NCBI RefSeq assembly: GCF_001750165.1
Contig: NZ_CP015412.1
Coordinates: forward strand, 434,001 to 498,000
From: Pseudoalteromonas luteoviolacea
Lineage (GTDB): Bacteria; Pseudomonadota; Gammaproteobacteria; Enterobacterales; Alteromonadaceae
DNA length: 64,000 nucleotides
Direction: 5' to 3'
Shown here: in pieces, positions 43,774 to 52,824 of the stretch
How the letters are laid out: each line of letters begins with the position of its first letter
Position numbering within the stretch: the first letter of the stretch is position 1
Made by a program: the position numbers and the translations under genes
The notes under the pieces: model-generated
Seen by the model: the letters and a program-made list of their open reading frames with translations, nothing else
What the model was told of the DNA's origin: nothing
Databases searched by the model: none

Positions 43774-45922
43774 GGCAATTTTTAGAGTACACCCAGCAAT
43801 TGGGATCGCACGTGTTGGTAATAGCGAGGAGTTTTATCTAGCTCCAGAGAGCATTGCCGCTTTGAAGCAACCTAACAAGCCAGATGATAAAACCACTGGT
43901 GGTCTACCACTTGACCCCGAATCTGGAGAGGTTATTAAAAGCTCTCAACTCAGGGACAAACATGGCGCGTTTAAACGCCAAGCTGCACGCTTTCGGATAT
44001 TTGCATACAGTGATATCGATAAGCCAAGTTATCCAGAAAAAGCAGAAAACCAAGAAGTTACAATAGGCTCAGTCATACAAGGAAAAACTGTCACTGACAT
44101 TAAATGGTGTGTTCATTTAGCCAATAAAAAAGCAGCTTGGTTTGTGAATGATGACGACCACGGCGTCGTTGCATATGAAAATAGCAACTTTCCAGTGTTA
44201 AGAAACTTGGCAGAAGGCTTAGACCCATACAATGAAAGTAGATTGCGGCGTCTAGTCATTGATGCAGGTCCCAGAGTGCTTGATAACGAATGTAGAACGG
44301 CAGAGTTCGACAGCAAAAGCCAAAAGCAAGCTGCTTACCTACAAGCTGGTGACAAAGTAAGCGTTGAAGATTATCCGGTTTCATTTCCTTTTATGCACTT
44401 TGATTATTTAGATGTACCTGAGAAAGGGGAAAAACTATCGGATTGCAAAGGTGCGCGTCTGCAAAAAAATACTACTGCGACAGGGATAACCAGCCTTGGG
44501 GGCATGCATACGGATGAAAATGGTCGTCTTATAGTGGCTGGAGGTTATGGAAAGGCGGTAGGTTGGCGTTTAGATAACATAGATAAACCCGTTCCTATAG
44601 ATGGGCCTGTTAACAATGACCAATGGTTTGATGATACTTCGGATGGCCCTGTTACAGCGGTGGTTGAATTTGAAGATGGCTCAACGGAAGAAGTCTTTGG
44701 CGGTTGGGTGGTTGTCACAGACCCAAGTTATGCGCCACAAACTTTGAATGTTGTTTCTTTATTTGATGAAGCTTATGACACCTTTGTAAGGAAACTGAAT
44801 TTGCAGCCTGAAGTCTTCAGTGGCGGTAAGTTTAATCCTGACTACAAACCTGCGTTTGATGATCATATAAAGCCAATTTTTAAGGCCACTGGACAACAAC
44901 TTTGGAATGCATACTTACCGGAGATAGCAGTTCAGGCACATAAGTCAGTAGATTCAATTAAAGCGAGCGATGATCCCGATACGACAATCTTGGCGGGACT
45001 CGCATATATTCGGCAGCCAAACCCTGGTACAGAAGCGACTTGGCGATCTCAGTCAATCGATGAAGGCGCACCATTGATGCCTTTATCACTTGGTGACTCA
45101 AGTGCAGCTGGAGGTAAACCATTTTTAACTCCGACCATCACGCAATATCAGTTTTTACATAGTTGGTCTAATCACCAATATGTCGATACTGCGAAGCAAA
45201 AGTTGGGAGAAGGTGAGTATTTAGATAGAGCGACATTACAAAACTGTCTCGGAGGGAGATTCAGTCCTGGGATCGATATGACTTGGATTATCCGAGAGAC
45301 GGCGATGTATCAAGATTGGCAATCGGGGGCCGGTCCTTTTAGGATAAAACATAAGCCACTTAACTATGCAAACATTGATAATACGCACACCGCGTTTTTG
45401 GGGTTAGGTTGGGTGCCACGTCATGAAGCGGTTGAGCATTTAGGGTTAGAACCAGGCGACGCCACTAAATTCATGGCTTTACCTTGGCATGCTGATTATA
45501 ACTCTTGTGCAATTCATCAAACATCTCCCAATGAGCTTAAATCAGAGACCTTGTACTGGTCTTGGCCTGCACAGCGCCCTGTTACCGTGTATGTCGCTCA
45601 GGATTATGATACTGAAACCCAAACGCTGCCACCTCAGCGTTATTCTGTAAGAGGCACAGGTACATATCCGCTAGAAAATACGCCAAGTGATAAGCATGAT
45701 TTGGCGAACGCAGGACGTTTTTGGGAATACAGAGACATGTTGACTAAATGGGATGACATCGGCGTTGTCGTCCAAGCGACCATTATTGATGATAATCGCT
45801 CTTACGAACCCGATGTGTATTTGGAAGTTGAAAGCCGTTTAACAGGCGATGAACCTATGCTGGCCCCACCCAAACCTTGGCCTTTATTGGCTGGTAGCGG
45901 TAGCGCAACACGCAAAAAATAA
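43766..45922 (+). CDS. LodA-like CTQ-dependent amino-acid (amine) oxidase
   Basis: 718 aa from ATG 43766, with AAGGAG seven bases upstream; longer frames run into the ferritin-like gene. The N-terminus IFRVHPAIGIARVGNS is the LodA-family opening. The two residues that form the cysteine tryptophylquinone cofactor are identifiable: Cys494 in NCLGGRFSPGID and Trp574 in LPWHADYNSC. Family members oxidatively deaminate lysine epsilon-amino groups (LodA), glycine (GoxA) or other amines, releasing hydrogen peroxide, and several are secreted antibacterial proteins. There is no signal peptide, as in LodA. The LodB-like flavoprotein needed for cofactor formation follows after 9 bases. Substrate unknown. 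Confidence 0.88.
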   Translation: MSKAIFRVHPAIGIARVGNSEEFYLAPESIAALKQPNKPDDKTTGGLPLDPESGEVIKSSQLRDKHGAFKRQAARFRIFAYSDIDKPSYPEKAENQEVTIGSVIQGKTVTDIKWCVHLANKKAAWFVNDDDHGVVAYENSNFPVLRNLAEGLDPYNESRLRRLVIDAGPRVLDNECRTAEFDSKSQKQAAYLQAGDKVSVEDYPVSFPFMHFDYLDVPEKGEKLSDCKGARLQKNTTATGITSLGGMHTDENGRLIVAGGYGKAVGWRLDNIDKPVPIDGPVNNDQWFDDTSDGPVTAVVEFEDGSTEEVFGGWVVVTDPSYAPQTLNVVSLFDEAYDTFVRKLNLQPEVFSGGKFNPDYKPAFDDHIKPIFKATGQQLWNAYLPEIAVQAHKSVDSIKASDDPDTTILAGLAYIRQPNPGTEATWRSQSIDEGAPLMPLSLGDSSAAGGKPFLTPTITQYQFLHSWSNHQYVDTAKQKLGEGEYLDRATLQNCLGGRFSPGIDMTWIIRETAMYQDWQSGAGPFRIKHKPLNYANIDNTHTAFLGLGWVPRHEAVEHLGLEPGDATKFMALPWHADYNSCAIHQTSPNELKSETLYWSWPAQRPVTVYVAQDYDTETQTLPPQRYSVRGTGTYPLENTPSDKHDLANAGRFWEYRDMLTKWDDIGVVVQATIIDDNRSYEPDVYLEVESRLTGDEPMLAPPKPWPLLAGSGSATRKK

Positions 45923-45931
45923 GGAGTTGTT

Positions 45932-47032
45932 ATGCGCGATTTTTGTTACGACGTCGTCATAATTGGAGGAGGTCCTGCTGGCATGGCAGCGGGGATCGCG
46001 CTAAAAAACTTAGGTCTTGAAAAGGTACTAGCCGTAGAGGCGGGTACCTATTCAAAGCCTAAAGTAGGCGAGAGCATACCACCAGATACAATTAAGCTCT
46101 TCCAGCGTTTAGGTATTGCCCATGATTTTATTCTTCAGAACCACGAGCACTGCTTGGGTAGCTATTCTTGTTGGGGAGACTCAAGTCTGGGCTTTAACGA
46201 TAATGTATTTAACCCACATGGTCATGGTTGGCATTTAGATCGTTGTCGATTTGATTCGTTTATGGCATTACAGTTTCAAAAATCAGGTGGCGAGCTTATA
46301 GAAAATAATCGATTTGATGATGTTGCTGTCAATCAAGGGGCTTTATACCCAATACAACTTAGTTTTGTAACTGGCCAAGACATCCGTAGTCGTTTTGTGG
46401 TTGATGCAACAGGTCAGTCAGCGAAGTTGGCTCGTAAATTTGGTGCCCAGGTTAACACGCACGACTCCATGATGAGTATCGCAGCCTACTTTAACTGTGA
46501 AGATACAAAGCTTGGAGAAAATAAACTGACTTTATTAGAAGCTGTTGAATATGGCTGGTGGTATTGTGCAGCACTGCCAAACAACCAGCTTATTGTTAGC
46601 CTTACCAGCGATGCTAATCTGCTCAAAGCGTTTAGGGCAAAAGATCCTGCTAGCTGGTTTTCACTGCTTGAACAGACTCAATACGTCAAATCACGCACTT
46701 ATGGCCTCCGTGCGCCAAAGCGCTTAAACAGTTGGAAAACACCCTCAAGTATATTAAATCCGCCGGCAGGAAGTGGTTGGTGTGCAGTGGGGGACGCTGC
46801 TTCATGTTATGATCCGATTAGCTCACAAGGTATTTATAAAGCGCTATCAAATGGCTTGCAAGCTGCACCCGCCATTATACAATGGCTTGAGGGCGATCCA
46901 GGTTTGTTAATTGATTATCGAAAAAGCGTTGCGAGTGATTTCATAAATTACTTAGAGCAACGGGCCTATTTTTACCAGCAAGAGCAACGTTGGAATGAAG
47001 CAGAGTTTTGGACTAATCGACGAGCAAGTTAA
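45932..47032 (+). CDS. LodB-like FAD-dependent oxidoreductase, quinone-cofactor maturation
   Basis: 366 aa with AAGGAG overlapping the preceding stop. The FAD dinucleotide motif IIGGGPAGMAAG (10-21) and a second FAD signature GWCAVGDAASCYDPISSQG mark a tryptophan-halogenase/PHBH-type flavoprotein. The lysine-containing KVGESIPP segment is typical of LodB proteins, which are required to build the CTQ cofactor of their partner LodA. Third gene of the ferritin-like/LodA/LodB operon. A halogenase role is unlikely because of the partner and the small size. Confidence 0.88.
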   Translation: MRDFCYDVVIIGGGPAGMAAGIALKNLGLEKVLAVEAGTYSKPKVGESIPPDTIKLFQRLGIAHDFILQNHEHCLGSYSCWGDSSLGFNDNVFNPHGHGWHLDRCRFDSFMALQFQKSGGELIENNRFDDVAVNQGALYPIQLSFVTGQDIRSRFVVDATGQSAKLARKFGAQVNTHDSMMSIAAYFNCEDTKLGENKLTLLEAVEYGWWYCAALPNNQLIVSLTSDANLLKAFRAKDPASWFSLLEQTQYVKSRTYGLRAPKRLNSWKTPSSILNPPAGSGWCAVGDAASCYDPISSQGIYKALSNGLQAAPAIIQWLEGDPGLLIDYRKSVASDFINYLEQRAYFYQQEQRWNEAEFWTNRRAS

Positions 47033-47071
47033 TGTCAGTTCTATCTTTATGCACACAATATGGTCATAATT

Positions 47072-47104
47072 TACTGCGGTAATAAAAAGTACCGCAGTAT
47101 TTTG
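47072..47104. terminator. Bidirectional terminator
   Basis: TACTGCGGT (47072-47080) and ACCGCAGTA (47091-47099), then TTTTG; between the convergent LodB-like and chemoreceptor genes. Confidence 0.75.
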
Positions 47105-47120
47105 AAATATGTCGATATGA

Positions 47121-49130
47121 CTATCGCAGTTTAAACTGGCCAACAGAACTTGATAAAGCTTGTGCTTGCTCAGCGAGTTTATTCGCCTCAACCGATGCTA
47201 ATTGAGTATCATCAAAAGTGGATTTACTGCTTTCTTCTATTTTTACAACTTCTAGTGCCATTTCTCTGGAAACCACAGATTGTTCCTCTGTTGCTGTCGC
47301 GATAGACTGGACCATGTCAGCAATGCTGGTTGCACTGTCTACAATTGCATATAGGGAGTTGCCAGCTTGCTGTGCTGAGTGCACACACCCTGATACCTTG
47401 TCCACACTGTTTTGCATTGCATTCACCGCTTGAGTTGTCTGCTGTTGAATAGTCTGGACTGTTTCAACAATTTGATTGGTCGCTTGTGAGGTCCGCTCTG
47501 CCAGTGTGCGTACTTCATCAGCGACGACCGAGAATCCCCGACCTTGCTCGCCAGCACGTGCAGCTTCGATAGCAGCATTAAGCGCGAGTAGATTTGTTTG
47601 TTCAGCAATGCTGCTGATCACACCCATCACTTCTTCTATTTGTGCACCTAGTTCCCCTAAATTGATGACTTGTTCAGACGTTTTTTGTACAGCTTGTGAA
47701 GCATCGTCAATTTCAGAGATGGTTTGGTCCACCACTTTTCCGCCTTGCAATGCTAGCTCTTTCGCTTGGCTGGCTTGTGTATTTGCATCTTGGCTTTGTC
47801 TTGCGACATCTGCGATACTGGTGCTCATTTCCTCTATTGCCGTGGCAATCAAGGTAGACTGCTCTGAGCTTGCCTGACTGCGCGTAGAAATACTGTCATT
47901 TGATCTCGCAATCTCTTTCGACGCAATATTTACTAGACCTGCTAACTGTCCTATTTGAGTGATTAAGCTGTTTAATGAACTTGTCATATCATTAGAGGCA
48001 TGAGCTAAATCGTCAATTTCATCCCTTCCTTTAGGCTCAAGTTTAGTTGTAGAAATATTCCCATTTGCGGTCTGCTTGGATACAGTCAACAGCGTGTTGA
48101 GTCTGTTACTAATGGAATGACTTAATTTGTAAGCAATTAACATACTTAGAAGGGCTGCGATACATGTTGCGATCACAATGGTGCTGCCCATCAATGACAT
48201 GCCTGCTGATAAGGTTATCAAAGCCTGAATACTATCATTTTTTTCTTCTTCACTTGAACGATTTAAAATGGTTTTAAGCTCTTTAAACTGGACTTGTCGA
48301 AGCTGCCTAACGACTTGTTTCGCCTGGACTGAAACACTGGGGTCGTATTGAGCAAAGACAGATTGGGCGTGCTGATAAATTGCTTCAAACAACTTTTCCA
48401 CTTGTGCTAAATCATCGATTTCTTGTCTTTTATTTTCAAGGGGTTTTAATGCAGTTAAGTGCTTTTTAAACTGAATCGACGCTTGTTCAAATGAACCCTT
48501 TTCATCGACCTCTCCCGTAATGTACTCAGTCAATGATGCGATCATCATTGCCTGAGCACTGTATAGCTCAAAGTAAAGTTTTACACCTGGCAAGTCATCA
48601 GCAAGAGTTTCTTGGAGGTCAGCGGATCTCATTGCATCTTCGAACTCTTGTTGTTTCAGTCGTTTGAGTAGTTTTGATATTTGCGCAACTTGTTGGTTTT
48701 CTAGTTTATCGACTGCAGAAAATGCAGACTTCTGCATTGAAGGGTTATATATATTGAAGATATGAGTATGTGCTTGACTTTTAATTTCTCGGGACAAATC
48801 TGAAACTTTTTGTATTTTTTCTCTGTCGGAGATTGTTGCTGATTCTAGAGGTTTAAGATCAGAAAGTACTAAATTGAATCTTTTATGTGCTTGGTAAAAT
48901 GCATGCTTACTTTCTTCCTCTCCTGCAAGATAACTCAATAAATGTGTCTCGATTTCAGCAAGCGTTGCATTCAATTGCATATAGTAAATAACGCCGGGCA
49001 CGTCATCTGTTTTTATTTCGTTTTGAGTATCAGTGAGAGATTGAGACTTAGCCCAAATAATCACACTGCTGATGAACATTAAGCTTACTACAGAAGCAAA
49101 TGATAAGTATAGTTTTTGGTAGATCTTCAA
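47121..49130 (-). CDS. Methyl-accepting chemotaxis protein
   Basis: 669 aa. Membrane helix 1 at about residues 8-27, a periplasmic helical sensor (~30-310) of two similar halves (both contain a DDVPGV/DDLPGV-type stretch followed by YxQLNA/YFELYS), membrane helix 2 at ~315-340, HAMP, and the cytoplasmic signalling hairpin with the conserved tip IAEQTNLLALNAAIEAARAGEQGRGF. No C-terminal CheR pentapeptide. The internally duplicated sensor suggests a helical-bimodular-like domain; the ligand is unknown. No chemotaxis genes nearby. Confidence 0.93.
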   Translation of the reverse strand: MKIYQKLYLSFASVVSLMFISSVIIWAKSQSLTDTQNEIKTDDVPGVIYYMQLNATLAEIETHLLSYLAGEEESKHAFYQAHKRFNLVLSDLKPLESATISDREKIQKVSDLSREIKSQAHTHIFNIYNPSMQKSAFSAVDKLENQQVAQISKLLKRLKQQEFEDAMRSADLQETLADDLPGVKLYFELYSAQAMMIASLTEYITGEVDEKGSFEQASIQFKKHLTALKPLENKRQEIDDLAQVEKLFEAIYQHAQSVFAQYDPSVSVQAKQVVRQLRQVQFKELKTILNRSSEEEKNDSIQALITLSAGMSLMGSTIVIATCIAALLSMLIAYKLSHSISNRLNTLLTVSKQTANGNISTTKLEPKGRDEIDDLAHASNDMTSSLNSLITQIGQLAGLVNIASKEIARSNDSISTRSQASSEQSTLIATAIEEMSTSIADVARQSQDANTQASQAKELALQGGKVVDQTISEIDDASQAVQKTSEQVINLGELGAQIEEVMGVISSIAEQTNLLALNAAIEAARAGEQGRGFSVVADEVRTLAERTSQATNQIVETVQTIQQQTTQAVNAMQNSVDKVSGCVHSAQQAGNSLYAIVDSATSIADMVQSIATATEEQSVVSREMALEVVKIEESSKSTFDDTQLASVEANKLAEQAQALSSSVGQFKLR

Positions 49131-49455
49131 ATTGGAACAGTCTAATTGGTGATTTTAGCGCAATTATATTCTGGTTTTTTATATTATTCAGTCATATAAG
49201 TGATTATATAAATTATTTCATCATGTACTGATGTAGAAGTTTCTAGAATATTCAATTTGAAGTTGGAACGATTGACTCCTGTCGTCATAACCGACGGCAT
49301 AATTTATATGTATTTAGCGTATTTCCTTTGTCCTTTTCTGGTTAATAAATCGATATGTTGTATTACGTTGATTGGGATTAATAAATTCATTTAAGGTTAA
49401 TTTAATGTTGGTTTTAGATTAAAAATTGATCTATCTTAGAGCTGCATATATTAAA
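49131..49455. other. Divergent promoter region
   Basis: About 325 bp between the chemoreceptor and the M35 protease; AT-rich, with an inverted CCGTCGGT-like stretch near 49281-49298 and no gene. Individual promoters not resolved. Confidence 0.45.
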
Positions 49456-49469
49456 AAAGGAAAATTGTT

Positions 49470-50576
49470 ATGATGCGTATTTTAAAATTATCTTGTGTTT
49501 CGAGTGCTTTATTACTGTCTTGTTTTGCTAATGCGCAAAATGTCAGTGCAACGATACAATTTGCACAGCAGCTTCACAGCATTGATGGGGATATACATAT
49601 TGAACTTGAATTGACAAATCATGAAAGTAAGTCTGTCGATTTATTAAAGTGGGCAACTGCTGATGAGGGAATTTCAGGAGATTTATTTTCTGTTAAGAGA
49701 GATGGAAAAGAGGTGCCTTACTTAGGCGCGCTTTATAAACGTAGAGCACCAACTGAACAGGATTACTTAGAGATTTTACCTGGTGAGAGTGTGCGCTATA
49801 AAATCGAGTTGTCAGCACTATATGACTTTTCTGCACCTGGGCAATACGAAATAAGCTACAATGCTGAATCTATACATTTGTATCGAAATAAAGACATACA
49901 GGCTTTTACAAGCAAATCGTTGCCTCGTAAAGTCAGCGCACTTAAATCGAATGTTGCTGTGACTTGGTTAGACGGTGAAGTGCAGGTATTTGATAATGAT
50001 GACTTGCAAACCGACTTAATTTTCGCAACCACCAGTTACACGTCTTGTAGTAACAGTCAAAAATCCACTATTAATTCAGCTTGGAGCAGTGCAAAAACGA
50101 TGTCTGCTAATGCGACCAGCTATTTGACTGGCAGAAGCACAAGCCAATTAGAAAACTCAGCTCGTTATACCACTTGGTTTGGAGACCCAACTGTGAGAGT
50201 TGGTTTTTTGTGGTTAACTAAAGCACATGAGCGAGTTGAGGACAACTTTACCGAGACTACAGATGCAATTAAAAATAAACCATTATCATTTGATTGTAGT
50301 TGCACCAGTTCTGGTACGTATGCCTACGTTTACCCTTCACAGCCTTATAAAATCTATTTTTGTGGTGCGTTTTGGGGAGCTCCACGTACCGGTACAGACT
50401 CTCAAGCAGGTACCATTATTCATGAAGTCAGTCATTTCAATGCGGTCGCCGGCACTGATGACCATGCCTATGGACACAGTGGTGCAAAGCAGTTAGCATC
50501 GTCAGATGTTAAAAAAGCAATCGAAAATGCAGACAGTTACGAATATTTTGCTGAAAATACACCTTATCAAAATTAA
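49470..50576 (+). CDS. Secreted M35-family (deuterolysin/aspzincin) metalloendopeptidase
   Basis: 368 aa behind AAAAGGA. Signal peptide to about CFANA. Residues ~25-165 form a beta-rich N-terminal domain, probably a propeptide. The catalytic domain contains HEVSH (His318, Glu319, His322) and GTDDHAYG (328-335), supplying the aspartate zinc ligand and YG of aspzincins. Closest type: peptidyl-Lys metalloendopeptidases such as Aeromonas AsaP1. The next gene encodes a lipoprotein homologous to the N-terminal domain, suggesting an inhibitor or tethering partner (inference). Confidence 0.92.
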   Translation: MMRILKLSCVSSALLLSCFANAQNVSATIQFAQQLHSIDGDIHIELELTNHESKSVDLLKWATADEGISGDLFSVKRDGKEVPYLGALYKRRAPTEQDYLEILPGESVRYKIELSALYDFSAPGQYEISYNAESIHLYRNKDIQAFTSKSLPRKVSALKSNVAVTWLDGEVQVFDNDDLQTDLIFATTSYTSCSNSQKSTINSAWSSAKTMSANATSYLTGRSTSQLENSARYTTWFGDPTVRVGFLWLTKAHERVEDNFTETTDAIKNKPLSFDCSCTSSGTYAYVYPSQPYKIYFCGAFWGAPRTGTDSQAGTIIHEVSHFNAVAGTDDHAYGHSGAKQLASSDVKKAIENADSYEYFAENTPYQN

Positions 50577-50627
50577 TCGTAATTAGTATCAACGGAGTAG
50601 GGTGCGCACCGTCGTGCCCTAGAATAT

Positions 50628-51101
50628 ATGAAAAAACAATGGATGTGCTTGATAGCGTCACTCTTTATAACAGGGTGCAAGGATAATACCTTTAATATTG
50701 GTATAGATAGCAATTTTGAGTGCGACATTGCTCAGGCAAACGCCACCTTTCCAAATATGGGTTACCCTGTAGAGTTTAGATTTACCAATATGTCTGATAG
50801 CTCGGTGCGGGTGTTAACATGGCATACACCATTTGAGGGATGGTGGAGTAAATTTCTACTCGTTGAACAAAATGGAAAGAAACTCGATTACTTAGGGCCG
50901 ATGGCTAAACGTTCAGCTGCGGATGAAGATGACTACATAACGTTTTTACCCAATGAAACAAAAGTAGCTTTAATAGATTTAGCACAAGCTTATCAGTTTG
51001 ATGTTGAAGCACCGCTTACAATCACCTACCAAAATAATTTAGTTCATCCAGAAAAATTGGAGGCGTACTGCTCGGTAAGTCTTTTACCAATACGGCCATA
51101 G
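50628..51101 (+). CDS. Lipoprotein homologous to the N-terminal domain of the adjacent M35 protease
   Basis: 157 aa; lipobox FITGC (Cys17). Its body aligns with residues ~45-140 of the preceding protease: shared features are LTWHTPFEGW versus LKWATADEGI, GKKLDYLGPMAKR versus GKEVPYLGALYKR, and DYITFLPNE versus DYLEILPGE. It is a stand-alone, membrane-anchored copy of the protease prodomain. Since AsaP1-type propeptides act as chaperone or inhibitor, a self-protection or anchoring role is plausible but unproven. It starts 52 bases after the protease stop without an obvious ribosome site; probably the same transcript. Confidence 0.78.
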   Translation: MKKQWMCLIASLFITGCKDNTFNIGIDSNFECDIAQANATFPNMGYPVEFRFTNMSDSSVRVLTWHTPFEGWWSKFLLVEQNGKKLDYLGPMAKRSAADEDDYITFLPNETKVALIDLAQAYQFDVEAPLTITYQNNLVHPEKLEAYCSVSLLPIRP

Positions 51102-51286
51102 ATTCGAACGTTTAACATATGTCTTTGGATGGGATTGTGGAGTCGATAAATATATTACAATAACAGTGATTTTCACTCTAAGCGTATTTAAATTGAGCGA
51201 TCGAAACCATAGCGAGCTTGTTTTGATATCCATTTTCAGTGTTTATAGCATACAATGGCACGGTTTATTTTTATCAAGCGCTTATT

Positions 51287-51940
51287 ATGTCATTGAAAGT
51301 TACCAATCCAAATCACGAGTTTAAAAATACAAAAAAAACCATTTTCGGCCTGATGATGTGTGGTTTGTTTCTGCTATTAAATGGATGTAGTAGTACTGTA
51401 GATTTATTTCATGTATACGCTAATTTACATAATACTGGCCAATCAATAGAGCGATCGGGAAACCCTGTCAGTAATGAGCGTCGCCTCCAAAATGCGATTA
51501 AGATATGTACTAAAGAGGAAGACAAAGATTGTTTATCTGTAGCACATCAATATTATGGCCATCTATATCGTTCAAAAAGAGTCATCGCAGAGCAAGATTA
51601 TTACTTGAAAAATGGCTTTATCGAGCCAAACGTTACTTATGAAAATAAATACCATTATTCAGCCAAACATTTTAAAAAAGCGATCAGCTATCTGGATAGC
51701 ACGAATGACCAAGAGGCCATTTCACTTCTTTATATACAATTATCTTTAAGCTATTACTTAATTGCAGATCCAATTAAAGAATGTGATGCATTAGACAAAA
51801 GCTTAGCTTTCCATTTAGAAGCTTATCCAAATGATGATATCTCTGTTGAAAAAGTCCCTTTGAGTTTTGAGCGCTTGAGTGATTATATAGAATACCAAAA
51901 GCAAAGAGCTGGATGTGACAAATTAACCATAAAAAGTTAG
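51287..51940 (+). CDS. Lipoprotein with TPR-like helices, paralogue of the next gene
   Basis: 217 aa from ATG 51287, giving a basic start before the hydrophobic segment and lipobox LNGC; an in-frame GTG at 51239 is weaker. The mature part is helical with CLSVAHQYYGHLY, NVTYENKYHYSAKHFKKAISYL and CDALDKSL, repeated in the same order in the next gene (CLVTAHKYYGHFY, GATYENRYQHAIEHILKAL, CEALANAL). Both end with a final Cys region (QRAGCD / KRVGCD). Helical repeats suggest a scaffold. Function unknown. Confidence 0.68.
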   Translation: MSLKVTNPNHEFKNTKKTIFGLMMCGLFLLLNGCSSTVDLFHVYANLHNTGQSIERSGNPVSNERRLQNAIKICTKEEDKDCLSVAHQYYGHLYRSKRVIAEQDYYLKNGFIEPNVTYENKYHYSAKHFKKAISYLDSTNDQEAISLLYIQLSLSYYLIADPIKECDALDKSLAFHLEAYPNDDISVEKVPLSFERLSDYIEYQKQRAGCDKLTIKS

Positions 51941-52132
51941 GTACTGTATAGCCTGTGGTATGTAAGGCACTTGATAGGTCTTATTATTGCTCGGTCAACA
52001 GAGTCTTTATTGAAGGAAAGTATAGTGATTTTATTATGTTACATACATTAGACACCCTAAATACCAAACTTAGGCGTGCAACTTATATGAATTATAGTAA
52101 CGCCAATATTACCAACTGATATCAGAGAAGTA

Positions 52133-52723
52133 ATGAGTATAAAAACAATTTTATCAATAGCTGCTACGGCTACAATATTGAGCGGTTGCGAAGCAACATA
52201 TGATCAGGCTAAAGCTGATAAGGATATTTTCAACGCGGCTCGTTTGTTAAAAAAAGGCGTTACCCCAGGCCGAATTGATTATAATCTTAATCGGGTCATT
52301 GAGTATTGTAATCAGATCCAAAATAACGAGTGTTTGGTTACAGCCCATAAATACTATGGGCACTTTTATGTATCGCCGTTGCTTAAAAAGCATAAAAAAT
52401 TTTTTAGCCTTTGGGGCTTTCATGATCCTGGTGCGACTTATGAAAATAGATATCAACATGCAATTGAGCACATTTTAAAAGCGTTAACGTACAACGGAAC
52501 AGAGGCCAATTATGACTTACAGACTCAGTTGTATATGAGTCTATCGACAGCATATTACGCTTTGGGTGAAAAAGATAAAGAGTGTGAAGCGCTAGCAAAT
52601 GCATTACTTGCAAGAGCCAAGTCATACCCGCAAGGGGATGAGCCTGTTGAGCATTTACCTTTTAATGCAAATCGAGTTAGTGATTTTATCAAGCATGAAC
52701 AGAAGCGTGTTGGATGTGACTAA
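52133..52723 (+). CDS. Lipoprotein, paralogue of the preceding gene
   Basis: 196 aa with lipobox ILSGC (Cys19) and an AGAGAAG ribosome site. Same helical layout and conserved Cys pattern as the upstream paralogue. Tandem duplication with considerable divergence suggests an old duplication kept for related roles. 192 bases separate the two. No enzymatic motif is present. Confidence 0.7.
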   Translation: MSIKTILSIAATATILSGCEATYDQAKADKDIFNAARLLKKGVTPGRIDYNLNRVIEYCNQIQNNECLVTAHKYYGHFYVSPLLKKHKKFFSLWGFHDPGATYENRYQHAIEHILKALTYNGTEANYDLQTQLYMSLSTAYYALGEKDKECEALANALLARAKSYPQGDEPVEHLPFNANRVSDFIKHEQKRVGCD

Positions 52724-52778
52724 ATACTGCCTAAAACAGGGTTAGCTCTAATTTAACATAATTTTCAAACGTACAATA

Positions 52779-52804
52779 AAAAGGCCAACATAAGTTGGCC
52801 TTTT
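52779..52804. terminator. Bidirectional terminator
   Basis: AAAAGGCCAAC (52779-52789), loop ATAA, GTTGGCCTTTT (52794-52804); between the convergent lipoprotein and Oar-like genes. Confidence 0.9.
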
Positions 52805-52824
52805 AAAACTAAATCTTCACGCTA

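Noticed and set aside
45932..47032. Tryptophan halogenase
   Set aside because: The flavoprotein fold is shared, but size and the adjacent LodA-like gene point to LodB-type maturation.
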